A stretch of DNA of 64,000 nt from contig NZ_KB890739.1 in the NCBI RefSeq assembly GCF_000373245.1, positions 286,441 through 350,440 of the forward strand, given 5' to 3'. A model generated the notes under the pieces. The model had not been told where the DNA came from. It worked only from the letters and a program-made list of their open reading frames with translations, and made no database searches. Numbering within the stretch: position 1 is the stretch's first letter; every line of letters begins with the position of its first letter. Positions 45,020 through 58,100 of this stretch are shown in pieces. The translations under genes were made by a program, and so were the position numbers. Source of the stretch: Echinicola pacifica DSM 19836 (GTDB lineage: Bacteria; Bacteroidota; Bacteroidia; Cytophagales; Cyclobacteriaceae).

Positions 45020-48000
45020 TTAGAATCTAGCGTCAATACCGATGAAAAATGTCTGAGCCTGCGGATAGCCATTGCCCAATACGTGGCCACGAGCATCCAC
45101 AAGTGAAGCATCTACGACCGCCTTAGAGCGCTGCCATTGGTACGGATTCAGTACGGAGAAGTAGGTTCTCAGTCGATCGAGCCCAAGGTTCTTGATGAAA
45201 GAATTCTTGCTGAAGGTATGACCAACAGATGCATTGGTGATCTTCCAGTAATCGCCGCTTTCTATCCATAAGGTTTGAGTGTCACGGAAGGCATAAAAAG
45301 GAGCCTCGCCGCCTCCAGCAGGAAATAATGCTGGGAATCGCACGCCTGCAGCGCCATCGCCCGGCTGCTCCCAGAAGGAGTATTCGCTCAGATCAGCTAG
45401 GCCAGAGGTCGCCCAGCCTGTGCCTCCACGGTCATAGCGGTCCATATAGCTATTCAGCACGGTATTCATGATGTCTGCACCGAAGGAGAACTGGCTATAG
45501 GCTTGGAAGTACCATCCTTTATAGCGAAGGTCGATATTGAAGTTACCTTGGATATCCGGAATTGGAGAGTAATCCAGAGCCATGATCAGGTCTCCTGTCT
45601 CGTCCAATAGGTAATCGCCGTTAATGTCTTCCCAGATAGGAAGCCCCGGACGGATGCTGGCCCAGGCGGATTTGCCCGTAAGCGCCTCACCTGTATAAGG
45701 ATTGACTGGCAGCTGCTCAATATTATCGATGATATAGTCATTGATGAATACCTTATACAGGTTCAATGGACGACCAACGATGAAGCCGTAAGTGCCGATC
45801 AGGTAATCACGATTCCCGTTTGGTAATTGGCTTACATAGTTTTCGTTTTTGGAGAAACCTGCCGTAAGGTCTAGCTTCCAGTCACTCACTCGTGGGAATA
45901 GGTTGTATTTCACCTGAGCTTCCCAGCCGTAGTTTAGCACTCCAGCTATATTAGCTTTGGCTTGGTTATAGCCTGAGTAAGAAGGGAATTCAATATCGAA
46001 AAACAACTTGTCAGTACTCTTATGGTAAGCATCGAAGGTGACATTCAGTCGCTGATCGAGCATCGCTAAGTCAAAACCAATATCCCACTGCTCTGACTGC
46101 TCCCAAGAGAGCTTGTCATTTCCTATGGAATTGTAGTTTGGTATCACGCCGGTCACTCCACCATAGGAGGCGACATTCATTTGGTTAGATCCATAGCCAG
46201 TTGCCAGACCGCCATATCCAAGGCTATAAGCCCCGAATCGCAGGTAGTTTTGGCTAAACTGCTTGCCATTTATCCCCCAGCTACCTCTGATCTTACCAAA
46301 GTCAAACCAGTTTCCTTTAATGTTTTCGAAGAATTTCTCATCCGTGAATACCCAGCCCGCTGATACAGAACCGAATTTTGCCCATCGTACGTCTTCACCG
46401 AATCTGGAAGATCCATCGGTACTGAAGTTGGCACTGAAGATATACTTGTCTCTAAACTTATAGTTTAATCGGGCATAATAGGATATCAAGGCGTTTTCAC
46501 TGATATCAGTATAGCCATCGATATTGTCTTTTTCATATCGATTGTTGATGACTTTGATGGCATCACTTCCGAAGCCTACTGCAGAGAGCCCCATGTCTTC
46601 GTATTTGTTATAGTCAATACGATTACCTGCGATAGCAATGAACTCATGATCACCGATGGTCTTCAGATAATCAAAGTAAAGATCGGAGGCCTGGTTCTTA
46701 CGAGTGTATAAGGCATAGGCGGCATAGCCGTCGCCATTCGGTCTGATGGAAGAAGGTTCGTAGAAGTTCTTCTTGTTTTGGTCGTACTGGAAGGTCAACT
46801 GGGAGTTTAATTTCAGTCCCTTTACGATCTTCAGCTGCGCAAAATTCGAGAACGTCACCTTAAACTGCTCATCGGTATTCAGCTTTTCTTCCAATTCGCC
46901 CTGTAAGGACTGGATTTTAGCTTCTGGAAGGTAGAATAGGGAGGAGTTCAGATTGTTTGGACTGGTAGGAAGACTGTTGTCTAGGTTATAAGACCCGCCA
47001 GCTGGGTTTCCTTGACCAGTTTTGTTTTCGGTGAAGGAGGTGTTTACCAGGAATTGATTGTTAAATCGCTTTCCTGCCTTAGTATTGATATGGGTGTTGA
47101 GGGTGTACCTGGTGAAGCCAGTCGCTTTCACCACTCCTTTGTCATCGTTATAGCCGAAGGACAAGCGGTAGTTAGAAGCTTCGCTTCCGCCTCTCATGCT
47201 TAGGTTATACCGTTGGGAGATTCCTGTCTGGTAGAATAAGCCCTGATAATCCACATTATTATTAAAAGCAGGGTTCAAGCTATCGGTAAGCATGATGGGC
47301 GTTTGGTTGGAAAGCAAGAAATCATGATCCCACCACTTATCGATCATTCCCATTTTTTCTCTTCTCTCTGCAGCTCCTGCCAGCATAGGCACTAGCTCAG
47401 GGATAGGCTGCACGCCAAAGCTCATGGAAAAGTCAAATTGTGGTTTGTCCAATGCTAAACCGCCCTTGGTTTTGATGATGATTACGCCATTTGCACCTCT
47501 GGATCCGTAGATCGCAGCAGCAGAGGCATCTTTTAAGATATCTATACTCTCTATATCATTTGGGTTTAGTGAGGCGAGGTAATCAGTATTGGACACGCCA
47601 TATCCTGCAAGGTCTTCCAAGGAGGTCTGTACTCCATCCACCACGTATAGTGGTGTACTGAAAGCCGTGAAGCGCTCGCCTCCGTCCAGTTCGCCAGAGA
47701 CGGCAGTACTACCCCTGATGACCAAGGCTCCCCTTGCTCCGGGTGCGCCACTGATATTGACCGTCTGGATCCCTGTACTTTGCGTGCCTATTAGGGTGGC
47801 GACGTTGGTAACCGGGATGGCTTCGAGTTGGTCACTTTTGATGCTACTTACGGAGCCCGTGACATCTCTTTTGATAACAGACTGGTAGCCGACTACCACT
47901 ACTTCATCAAGTTCCGATTCATTGGCCTTCAGGGCCACATCGATTACCTGCTGCGTGCCAACAGTCACTTCTGTTGGGGTGTATCCTAGAAAGGAATAGA

Positions 48001-48211
48001 TCAAGGTTTGACCTTGTTCTACGTTGATTTTATAATGGCCGTCCAAGTCGGAGGCCATTCCCTTGGTGGTTCCTTGGATTCGGATGTTTGCCATGGGGAT
48101 GGTCTCGCCCGTCTCCGAATCTGTCACCGTTCCACTCACGGTAATTGTCTGGGCTGATAGGAAGCCCATAAGACAAAAGGTGAATAAAAAAGTTAGTACA
48201 GTTTTAATCAT
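45020..48211 (-). CDS. SusC/RagA family TonB-dependent transporter
   Basis: The 1,063-residue product is the outer-membrane pore for glycan import. Order: signal peptide (residues 1-20), carboxypeptidase-regulatory-like domain (about 22-95), plug domain starting at DEVVVVGYQ (about 101), the SusC signature near residues 227-246 (DASAAAIYGSRGANGV), and the 22-strand barrel to the end (FFIGIDARF). It is first in the operon. No ECF sigma/anti-sigma genes lie upstream. Confidence 0.96.
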   Translation of the reverse strand: MIKTVLTFLFTFCLMGFLSAQTITVSGTVTDSETGETIPMANIRIQGTTKGMASDLDGHYKINVEQGQTLIYSFLGYTPTEVTVGTQQVIDVALKANESELDEVVVVGYQSVIKRDVTGSVSSIKSDQLEAIPVTNVATLIGTQSTGIQTVNISGAPGARGALVIRGSTAVSGELDGGERFTAFSTPLYVVDGVQTSLEDLAGYGVSNTDYLASLNPNDIESIDILKDASAAAIYGSRGANGVIIIKTKGGLALDKPQFDFSMSFGVQPIPELVPMLAGAAERREKMGMIDKWWDHDFLLSNQTPIMLTDSLNPAFNNNVDYQGLFYQTGISQRYNLSMRGGSEASNYRLSFGYNDDKGVVKATGFTRYTLNTHINTKAGKRFNNQFLVNTSFTENKTGQGNPAGGSYNLDNSLPTSPNNLNSSLFYLPEAKIQSLQGELEEKLNTDEQFKVTFSNFAQLKIVKGLKLNSQLTFQYDQNKKNFYEPSSIRPNGDGYAAYALYTRKNQASDLYFDYLKTIGDHEFIAIAGNRIDYNKYEDMGLSAVGFGSDAIKVINNRYEKDNIDGYTDISENALISYYARLNYKFRDKYIFSANFSTDGSSRFGEDVRWAKFGSVSAGWVFTDEKFFENIKGNWFDFGKIRGSWGINGKQFSQNYLRFGAYSLGYGGLATGYGSNQMNVASYGGVTGVIPNYNSIGNDKLSWEQSEQWDIGFDLAMLDQRLNVTFDAYHKSTDKLFFDIEFPSYSGYNQAKANIAGVLNYGWEAQVKYNLFPRVSDWKLDLTAGFSKNENYVSQLPNGNRDYLIGTYGFIVGRPLNLYKVFINDYIIDNIEQLPVNPYTGEALTGKSAWASIRPGLPIWEDINGDYLLDETGDLIMALDYSPIPDIQGNFNIDLRYKGWYFQAYSQFSFGADIMNTVLNSYMDRYDRGGTGWATSGLADLSEYSFWEQPGDGAAGVRFPALFPAGGGEAPFYAFRDTQTLWIESGDYWKITNASVGHTFSKNSFIKNLGLDRLRTYFSVLNPYQWQRSKAVVDASLVDARGHVLGNGYPQAQTFFIGIDARF

Positions 48212-48556
48212 AATCTTGTTTGTTTTCTCTTGAATGGTTTCGTAGGTAAAGGAAATCTTAGGCTGTGATTTCCTCTGTATTCAACTTCCTTTTGATAGTA
48301 TCCCCCTCGCGGCCCTGTGGTAGTTTTAGCCAGTTCTCCATGGCCCTGAGGGCTTATGAAGATTGGTGGTGGTAGGGATAGCTGGTGAGGCTATGGGCGA
48401 TAGGTGATGGTGTTTTTATCTTAGGAAGTACCGCTAGCTATTATTTTCTGTTTTAGGTAAATATCACCTAGTTCGAGGCACAATTATTTTGTTTTCAAAT
48501 CATTTCATTTTAGAGTTTTCTTGGATGATTATTTCGAAACGTTGCCTTAACAGCAA

Positions 48557-48615
48557 CATAATATATTATGAATAATTGTATAATAAAATATATTCGCAAA
48601 TAATTATTTTCGAAT
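48557..48615. promoter_or_regulatory. Two palindromes upstream of the susC operon
   Basis: CATAATATATTATG at 48557-48570 is a perfect 14-base palindrome. At 48592-48615 a 24-base palindrome has one mismatched pair (ATTCG arms around an AAATAATTATTT core). Both are about 350-400 bases before the susC start. AT-rich composition raises the chance level. Confidence 0.3.
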
Positions 48616-48784
48616 TGATGCTATTTGGCTAGTAATGTATATGAATTGAAAGTGTTTTAAGTGCATGAAAAACAAAAAGAAAGGTTATTGCTTTGGTTTT
48701 AAAGGCGTGTTTTTGGGATTTTGATTTAGCTGGGTTAAAAAATTTTATAAAAAATATTATTTCACGTAAAGATGACTAATATAG

Positions 48785-48844
48785 GTTTCAATAATTGATG
48801 AAACAGCCGATGTTTACTTTAAATATTGAAAAACAGACTGTTTT
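48785..48844. promoter_or_regulatory. Two further dyads in the susC-GH2 interval
   Basis: GTTTCA at 48785-48790 pairs with TGAAAC at 48799-48804 (8-base spacer). AAAACAG at 48830-48836 and CTGTTTT at 48838-48844 form a perfect 7-base dyad around one base, the shape of a repressor operator. Confidence 0.3.
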
Positions 48845-49358
48845 CGTTTTGGTGTGATATGCCTTTCGAAAAGTGGTCCTCCTATTTAATCTTCAGATTG
48901 AAAAGTTATATGGAATAGGCTAGTGAGGATTTAGACCTATTATCCATGTGCAGGTTCTTATTTCGCTTTGGTACTTATTACTAACTTTAAGATTGCAAAA
49001 ATATTCTGATGGTAGATAAGGGATAGGCGCCAGACTCCCTGAGATGAAGTGGAATCTGCGCGGATAGGCAGGACTATAATTTGCTCATTCTGTTCCAAAC
49101 TTCACTTTGTCCTAGGCCGATAGTTCGCTCAAATACGTATTTTGTCAGCCTGATAAAAAGAAAGAATGTTGAGTGTTGAAAAAAATACTTATAATAAAAT
49201 ATTTCTTTTTCTTATGTTTTCCTGTCCCAAGAACCCTTATATCCGCTTGTTTTAGTAGTAGATAATGGTTTTGAAGTTCCTAAATACAAGAATAAGCGTG
49301 CTAAGCTAATTTTTGTTTTGAGTAATAAACATTCGTATTATTTCTTTTTTACCAAATA

Positions 49359-49390
49359 TTTGCATATTTCAAAAGTAAATGTAATTTTTG
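49359..49390 (+). promoter_or_regulatory. Promoter candidate of the GH2 gene
   Basis: TTTG (49359-49362), 19 bases, then TAATTTTTG (49382-49390), close to TAnnTTTG with one extra base between the halves. The ATG is 53 bases downstream. Confidence 0.45.
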
Positions 49391-49419
49391 GTACTTCTTT
49401 TTGTCTAATATTCAATTAG

Positions 49420-52560
<3,141 letters not shown>

Positions 52561-52572
52561 CCCCAAATATTT

Positions 52573-53865
52573 ATGAACAAATTTTTAAGTGCTTTATTGC
52601 TGGGTGGCTTGATTTCCTGCCAGCAGACCTCAACAGAGGTGTTCAAGGATGATTATGCTTCCAAAGTGGAAATCCCAATGGCTGGCAATGCCTACCTCAC
52701 CGAGGGCAAGGGTGCCAAGATCACCAAGAAAGGTCTCCGTGAATGGACTGCCGATGAGGCGGTGATAAGTGTCTATTTCAAAACCGAAAACCCTCAGAAA
52801 GCCTACCTTCAATTGCTGATGGAGGATACTGAAGGTCCCGCAGAATTGACGGTCAAAGTCGGCGATGAGCAGAAGACCATCCCCATTCCTGCGGAAGGTT
52901 CAGACACCCTGAACCTCGGACTGTTTGACTTGCCTGGTGGCTATGCCAAGGTGGATTTACAGGGAACCGAACGTTCCTCCTCAGAATTTGCGAGCATCAA
53001 TTCCTTAATCGTAAACTCCCCTTCGGAGGAGGAAATTACCTTCGTCCGGGATAATGAAAGCAATCGGTTTTACTGGGGACGGAGAGGACCATCCGTGCAC
53101 CTAAGCTATGCCTTGCCAAAGGATAAGGATTTCAAATGGTTTTATAACGAAATTACAGTGCCCAAAGGAGAGGATCCTAATGGTTCATATTATATGGCCA
53201 ATGGCTTTGGAGAAGGATATTTTGGCATTCAAGTGAATGGCGATGATGAAAGAAGGATACTCTTCTCCGTGTGGAGTCCCTTTCATACCGACAATCCGGA
53301 TGAAATTCCTGAAGACCAAAAAATAAAATTGCTCAAAAAAGGTGAAGAGGTGAACACCGGAGAATTTGGAAATGAGGGTTCTGGTGGGCAGAGTTTTAGA
53401 AGGTATAAGTGGATAACTGGTAATACCTATCAATTCCTGAACGCGGTGGAGCCAGATGGAAAAGGGAATACTATCTATACGGCGTATTTTTATGCCCCCG
53501 AAATAGGCGAATGGCAGCTAATCGCGAGCTTCCTAAGACCACAAACGGACACTTGGTATAAGCGACCTCATTCATTCCTGGAGAATTTCAATGATAAGAA
53601 TGGTTATATTGGCCGTAAGGCTCATTATGGAAACCAGTGGGCGCAGGATACTGATGGTAACTGGCATGAGCTGACTGAGGCGAGGTTTACAGGTGATGAT
53701 ATTGCCACTAGGGGATATAGAACAGACTACGCTGGAGGCGAGGAAAATGGCCAGTTCTTCCTGCAAAATGGAGGTTATTTTGCGCCAGCAGTTCCTTTAA
53801 ACTCAGAATATACAAGGGAGAAAACCAATAAGACTCCTCAAATAGATTTTGACGCACTTCCATAA
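52573..53865 (+). CDS. DUF5077/DUF3472-type lipoprotein
   Basis: The 430-residue lipoprotein (Cys16, GLISC) has an N-terminal beta-sandwich part (about residues 28-140, DUF5077-like) and a C-terminal part (about 145-410) resembling DUF3472, with the segment FRRYKWITGNTYQFLN. Such proteins are found beside glycan hydrolases in Bacteroidota; the activity is unknown and a carbohydrate-binding or hydrolase role is inferred. It is co-transcribed with the GH2 gene. Confidence 0.78.
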   Translation: MNKFLSALLLGGLISCQQTSTEVFKDDYASKVEIPMAGNAYLTEGKGAKITKKGLREWTADEAVISVYFKTENPQKAYLQLLMEDTEGPAELTVKVGDEQKTIPIPAEGSDTLNLGLFDLPGGYAKVDLQGTERSSSEFASINSLIVNSPSEEEITFVRDNESNRFYWGRRGPSVHLSYALPKDKDFKWFYNEITVPKGEDPNGSYYMANGFGEGYFGIQVNGDDERRILFSVWSPFHTDNPDEIPEDQKIKLLKKGEEVNTGEFGNEGSGGQSFRRYKWITGNTYQFLNAVEPDGKGNTIYTAYFYAPEIGEWQLIASFLRPQTDTWYKRPHSFLENFNDKNGYIGRKAHYGNQWAQDTDGNWHELTEARFTGDDIATRGYRTDYAGGEENGQFFLQNGGYFAPAVPLNSEYTREKTNKTPQIDFDALP

Positions 53866-54108
53866 TAAGGTTCAGGACTCGTAGAAACTTCCATTTCTCA
53901 GTCCACTGAACGTAAAACCACAGGTGAAGAAGATAAACTGATTGGCACTCTATGGCTTATCAGCTTATCTCTTTCCCTGTGTTTTTTTTGTTTATGGCGT
54001 GGGAGCCAATAAAAATTAAGCTTCCAGTAGATGATTTTTTAATAGAACAGGATTTTTATTCCTCCAGGGGAATTACTGTGGGAATACTAGCTTACTGGCT
54101 TTGATGAG

Positions 54109-56028
54109 CTATTCTTTTACTCGTAATCTTTTATTGTAGATCAGCTTATCTTCGATATAGACCTGGAAGAAATAGCGGCTTTTCGGGTAGCGGCTTAGAT
54201 CAAAAGTAAACTTTCCTTCCTGGAGATCTTGGTAGCGATGCTCCTCGACCACTTCACCACTTGGATCAGCCACTAGCTTGACAATTACGGTTTCTGGCTG
54301 ATTGGCCAAGAAGTCAAAGATGGTATAATCCTGGGCACGGGTAGGGAATACGCCCAGGGAGATTTCCTCAGATGGAATAGCATCAGGCTGATCACTTACG
54401 ATGAAATCATAGTTTATCTCATTACCGAAATCAGAGTCGAAGCTCTTTACGATCTCTCCATTGCCGTTAAGCAAAATTACGTTACCACGACCAGCCCTGG
54501 TCTTATACCAAAACTCGAGTCCATCTCCTGCGCTATCCGTGAGGTGCAGTCTGTAGTTTCCGGCAGGAAGGTGCAAGCTGTCCCTGTAGATGCTGTCCGC
54601 CTCCAAGCTGCCATGCTCCCTATGGTTTACCAGTTCCTGCTCAGAGTTGGTCAGGGTGTAGGCATTGTCCAAGGAGGCTTGGTTGGTTTGGATATAGAGT
54701 ATTAGCTCACCATTATGGACAGGAGCAGGCGAATAATGACTTTGGGATTTATTGTCTAGCGCATAGCCATCTTTCTTTCCATTAGGTTGGAGAAGTTCCA
54801 CCTGATAGTTTAGCGGACCTTGCTGCGGGATGAGGCCTTCCATGCGCAGGGTGTCAGTCTGACCTGGCGCCAGGAGGCCCGTCCAGGTATAGCTGGCCGG
54901 TTTTGCATTGGCTTGACCATGCTTGATTTGTACTTTTTTTAGAGGCTCGCTTCCATTATTTTTGATCACAATGGTAGGACCAAAAGCGGCGGGATTTTGC
55001 CGGCTATGAATGGCTAGATCAGAAGGGATGATGATCTCTTCCAGGCTTACGTCATTCTTAGATTCGTAGTGCTTGTATTCTATTAGGTATGCGGATATCA
55101 ATTCGCTGGCGCTGGGTTTCGGAGCAGAATAGTCTTCCATCTGCAGCTGCAGGCTATGGCTGGCTTCGGACAGCTTCACATCATAGAGGTCGGGCTGAAT
55201 CAGATCGCCAGGGCACCAGTTAGCGCGATCAAAGATCCAGGTTCCCGCCTGGGGGTATAGGGGATTGCTGCCGCATTGTTTCCACATTTGTCGGCTGGAG
55301 AGGATTTTTCCATCGAAGAGGAAATCCCTGAATTTATCGCAGAATTCCCCGCAGCCATCAGGTCTATCCATGCCATGTCCGGTTTGGATGACTCTGAATC
55401 GTCCAAGCTCAGTGGCCGGATTTTTGGAGATGGTGAAGGGAGCGAGGCTTTCATTTATAGGGTTGTCATCATTGCCGTAGGCGTAAGAACCCTGGTACAC
55501 CTTATGGATGGCTACGGGCTCCATGCTTGGCTTGCCTTCGATCAGCTCAAAAGCAAGGGTCACCTTCCATCCACGGTCCTGATTGGGCTCGTATCCGGTG
55601 TGCTTGTATTCGATCTCGACACTGTCTCGAAGGATGAGGCTGAAGTCGGTTACATCCACCTTCCATTCGAATTCCCAATCCTTATCAAAAGCACCTCCAT
55701 AAGGGGTGAGCATTCTGGCTATTTCATAATCTAGCATTTCGCCTTGGAGGCCACCTTGGCGTTTTATGGTGATATGGTCCACATAGTCCCAGTCCGCACA
55801 GCGCATATTGTCTGGACAGGCAAATTTGATCTTCAATAGGATCTGCCGTATGGGGACCTCTTTTTCTGGGAACCTGGCCCAGTGGGTATAGCTATTTTCG
55901 CCTTTGGAGGGATCAGTGACCACCTCAATATTATCATGACTGATCACCCTGAGGGTGTCGCCTGATTGGGCATGGACTAGAGAGGTGCTGAATAATAAGA
56001 TGAAAAGAAATAAATGAATTTTTCTCAT
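54109..56028 (-). CDS. PNGase F-like peptide-N-glycosidase with type IX secretion tail
   Basis: PNGase F removes whole N-glycans from glycoproteins by cutting the Asn-GlcNAc amide bond. The 639-residue product starts with a signal peptide (1-21). Residues 30-290 match the Elizabethkingia enzyme: Asp81 in CADWD equals its Asp60, and Glu228 in GCGEFC equals its Glu206. Cys71/Cys77, Cys226/Cys230 and Cys252/Cys272 match its three disulfides. The residue corresponding to its Glu118 appears to be His143. About 270 extra residues follow, then a type A sorting tail of type IX secretion, indicating release or surface anchoring. Confidence 0.88.
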   Translation of the reverse strand: MRKIHLFLFILLFSTSLVHAQSGDTLRVISHDNIEVVTDPSKGENSYTHWARFPEKEVPIRQILLKIKFACPDNMRCADWDYVDHITIKRQGGLQGEMLDYEIARMLTPYGGAFDKDWEFEWKVDVTDFSLILRDSVEIEYKHTGYEPNQDRGWKVTLAFELIEGKPSMEPVAIHKVYQGSYAYGNDDNPINESLAPFTISKNPATELGRFRVIQTGHGMDRPDGCGEFCDKFRDFLFDGKILSSRQMWKQCGSNPLYPQAGTWIFDRANWCPGDLIQPDLYDVKLSEASHSLQLQMEDYSAPKPSASELISAYLIEYKHYESKNDVSLEEIIIPSDLAIHSRQNPAAFGPTIVIKNNGSEPLKKVQIKHGQANAKPASYTWTGLLAPGQTDTLRMEGLIPQQGPLNYQVELLQPNGKKDGYALDNKSQSHYSPAPVHNGELILYIQTNQASLDNAYTLTNSEQELVNHREHGSLEADSIYRDSLHLPAGNYRLHLTDSAGDGLEFWYKTRAGRGNVILLNGNGEIVKSFDSDFGNEINYDFIVSDQPDAIPSEEISLGVFPTRAQDYTIFDFLANQPETVIVKLVADPSGEVVEEHRYQDLQEGKFTFDLSRYPKSRYFFQVYIEDKLIYNKRLRVKE

Positions 56029-56058
56029 TGATAGTTGGTCTTGATAATATAAAACTAT

Positions 56059-56091
56059 AATAGCCTCCCTAGGGTAATTAGGGAGGCTATT
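56059..56091 (-). terminator. Hairpin downstream of the sulfatase gene
   Basis: A perfect 13-bp stem (56059-56071 with 56079-56091) and a 7-base loop, 28 bases past the sulfatase stop and upstream of the PNGase gene. The T run behind it on the minus strand is weak. Confidence 0.65.
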
Positions 56092-56119
56092 GAAATTCCT
56101 TAAAGGTCTGGTATGGCAA

Positions 56120-57526
56120 TTATTGATTTGCGAGTTTCAGCTGGATCATTTCCTGATTCCAATCAGTATGAAGCTTTAATAGCTCCTTCAAAATCTCAGG
56201 ATTCTGCTTGGCCACATTGGTGGTTTCGGTGGAGTCTTTGGACATATCCACGAGGTATAATTTGTCCTCATCTCCGAAGGTTAGCTCTTTTTCAGAGTCC
56301 CAGGGGTTGCCCAGCAGTTTCCAGTTTCCCTTTCGCACGGCCCATGAGTCGGTGGTGCTTTCCGGATCGCCAGTGGCCCAGTGCAGCACCTCATGTTGGC
56401 TGGGTGCATTTATATCATTGATGATAGGCATTAGGCTTTTGCCATCGATCTCCTCTTTATTTGGGATGTCGGTGCCTGTGATTTCTGCCAAGGTAGGGAG
56501 CCAGTCGATACTGTTGGCCATCTGATTTCTCACCGCCATAGCAGGGACGGCTTTGGGGTAGCGGATCATGGCTGGCACACGGATGCCACCTTCCAGCATG
56601 CAGAATTTTGCGCCATGGTAAATGCCATTACTTCCACCACCAAAATAAGCGCGTTCTTCTGTGCTATGCCCATGGTCAGACTGATAGACAATAATGGTAT
56701 TGTCCAGCTCACCTGTGGCCTCCAAATGGTCTAGTACCTCACCGATCATCTCGTCATAAGTGCTGATAAATGCGGCATAGAGCTGTCTGGATTCCGGTAG
56801 ATCTTTATAGTATTCCAGCCATTTTGGATCACCCTGATAAGGGTAGTGAGGCATATTGATCGCCCAATAAATAAAGAAAGGATCTTCCTTATCCTTGGCC
56901 GTAAATTTCTTTACTTCATCCACCATCAAGTCCCCAAAAAACTCACCTGGACGGTATATTTCTTCCTCATTCTGGTATAAGTCATGCATATTGGGGCCAT
57001 GCCAAAAAAAGAAATGAGAGTAATTGTCTATACATCCACGTTGATGACCAAAGAAATAATCGAAGCCCTGACCATTAGGGAGTTTTTCAGGGGAATGGCC
57101 TAAGTGCCATTTGCCAATTAATGCCGTTTCATAGCCATCAGCCTTGAAGACTTCCGCCATGGTGATTTCATCGGTTGGCAAGCCTGATTTATATTCCGGG
57201 TCACTATGTGGAGGGGATACATTTCCAAATAGCCTGGCGTTTTGGTTGTATTTGGCCGTCAGTAAACTTGCTCTGGACGGGGAGCATACAGGAGCTGCAG
57301 CATAAAACTGCGTAAATCGAACTCCCTCATTGGCGATTCGGTCCAAGTTTGGGGTGTGGAGGTCGGTGGAGCCATATGCATGGGTATCCACTGTGCCTTG
57401 GTCATCTCCTAAAATAACTAGGATATTGGGTTTTTTTAGGCTCTGGCTGATCGCTTTAGGCTGTAAGCCCATCAGTAGAAGAGTGATGAGAACGAGGTTC
57501 AGCCAAGGTTTTACTTGAGTTTGCAT
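56120..57526 (-). CDS. Sulfatase (arylsulfatase family, S1)
   Basis: It hydrolyses sulfate esters, probably on glycans in the periplasm. The 468-residue product has a signal peptide (to about residue 28), the metal-binding start NILVILGDDQG, and the sulfatase signature CSPSRASLLT at residues 81-90, where Cys81 becomes formylglycine; the GKWHLGH motif follows near residue 140. No maturase gene is in the window, so the modification enzyme must be elsewhere. A -7 box is present upstream, and it is separate from the PNGase gene by a hairpin. Confidence 0.94.
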   Translation of the reverse strand: MQTQVKPWLNLVLITLLLMGLQPKAISQSLKKPNILVILGDDQGTVDTHAYGSTDLHTPNLDRIANEGVRFTQFYAAAPVCSPSRASLLTAKYNQNARLFGNVSPPHSDPEYKSGLPTDEITMAEVFKADGYETALIGKWHLGHSPEKLPNGQGFDYFFGHQRGCIDNYSHFFFWHGPNMHDLYQNEEEIYRPGEFFGDLMVDEVKKFTAKDKEDPFFIYWAINMPHYPYQGDPKWLEYYKDLPESRQLYAAFISTYDEMIGEVLDHLEATGELDNTIIVYQSDHGHSTEERAYFGGGSNGIYHGAKFCMLEGGIRVPAMIRYPKAVPAMAVRNQMANSIDWLPTLAEITGTDIPNKEEIDGKSLMPIINDINAPSQHEVLHWATGDPESTTDSWAVRKGNWKLLGNPWDSEKELTFGDEDKLYLVDMSKDSTETTNVAKQNPEILKELLKLHTDWNQEMIQLKLANQ

Positions 57527-58100
57527 GATAATTATGGTTTTATTAGCCCGTAAGTAGGGATATAGTCCTAATACAAAGCTAACTTTTTATTTTATTTAAG
57601 TAAATAATCTAGACTTCTTTTATTTTTTTCAATAAATAAGCCAAGTGTTCCTCCTCATTTCTTTTGTTTTTGACCGCTAAGGAAGGCTGTAATCGGGTGA
57701 AGTAGAGTAATTTAAAGCTTTTTATTTAGCGATGAATGGTTTTCTACTTAATATTATTTTGAGTAGGGGCTGGGCTTAGGTTTGAGGGCTCGGTTAGGCT
57801 GGCCATGGCTATCCCAGCTTTTATAGGATCTAATCGCCATTCCCTGAGGTATAAATATTGGTTTTATTTAATGATTAAAATCAATCCTAAGAGAGTTCTA
57901 CTTAGTCAAATAAAATTATATCCATGGTGGATATTCTGTTGGGAAAAGAAATGATTTGAGGATATTCTGAAATTTTTCTTTATAAATACCAATAAAACGT
58001 TTCTTCTGAATTAATTTAATGGTTTAAACTGTGGTTAGGCAGGCTGAAGGGCAAGCTAAGCCACGGTTAAAATCTATTAAGCCAAATAATTATACCCGAA
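57527..58100. other. Divergent gene-free interval
   Basis: It holds the sulfatase promoter candidate, a small dyad (57918-57923 with 57929-57934) and a hairpin in the leader of the DUF1080 gene (58031-58064). No coding frame. Confidence 0.5.
57574..57581 (-). promoter_or_regulatory. Promoter -7 box of the sulfatase gene
   Basis: TAGCTTTG on the minus strand fits TAnnTTTG; it is about 48 bases from the ATG. A -33 box is not clear. Confidence 0.4.

Noticed and set aside
55276-55734. 152-codon plus-strand frame inside the PNGase-like gene
   Set aside because: It is the antisense shadow of a gene with intact catalytic residues.
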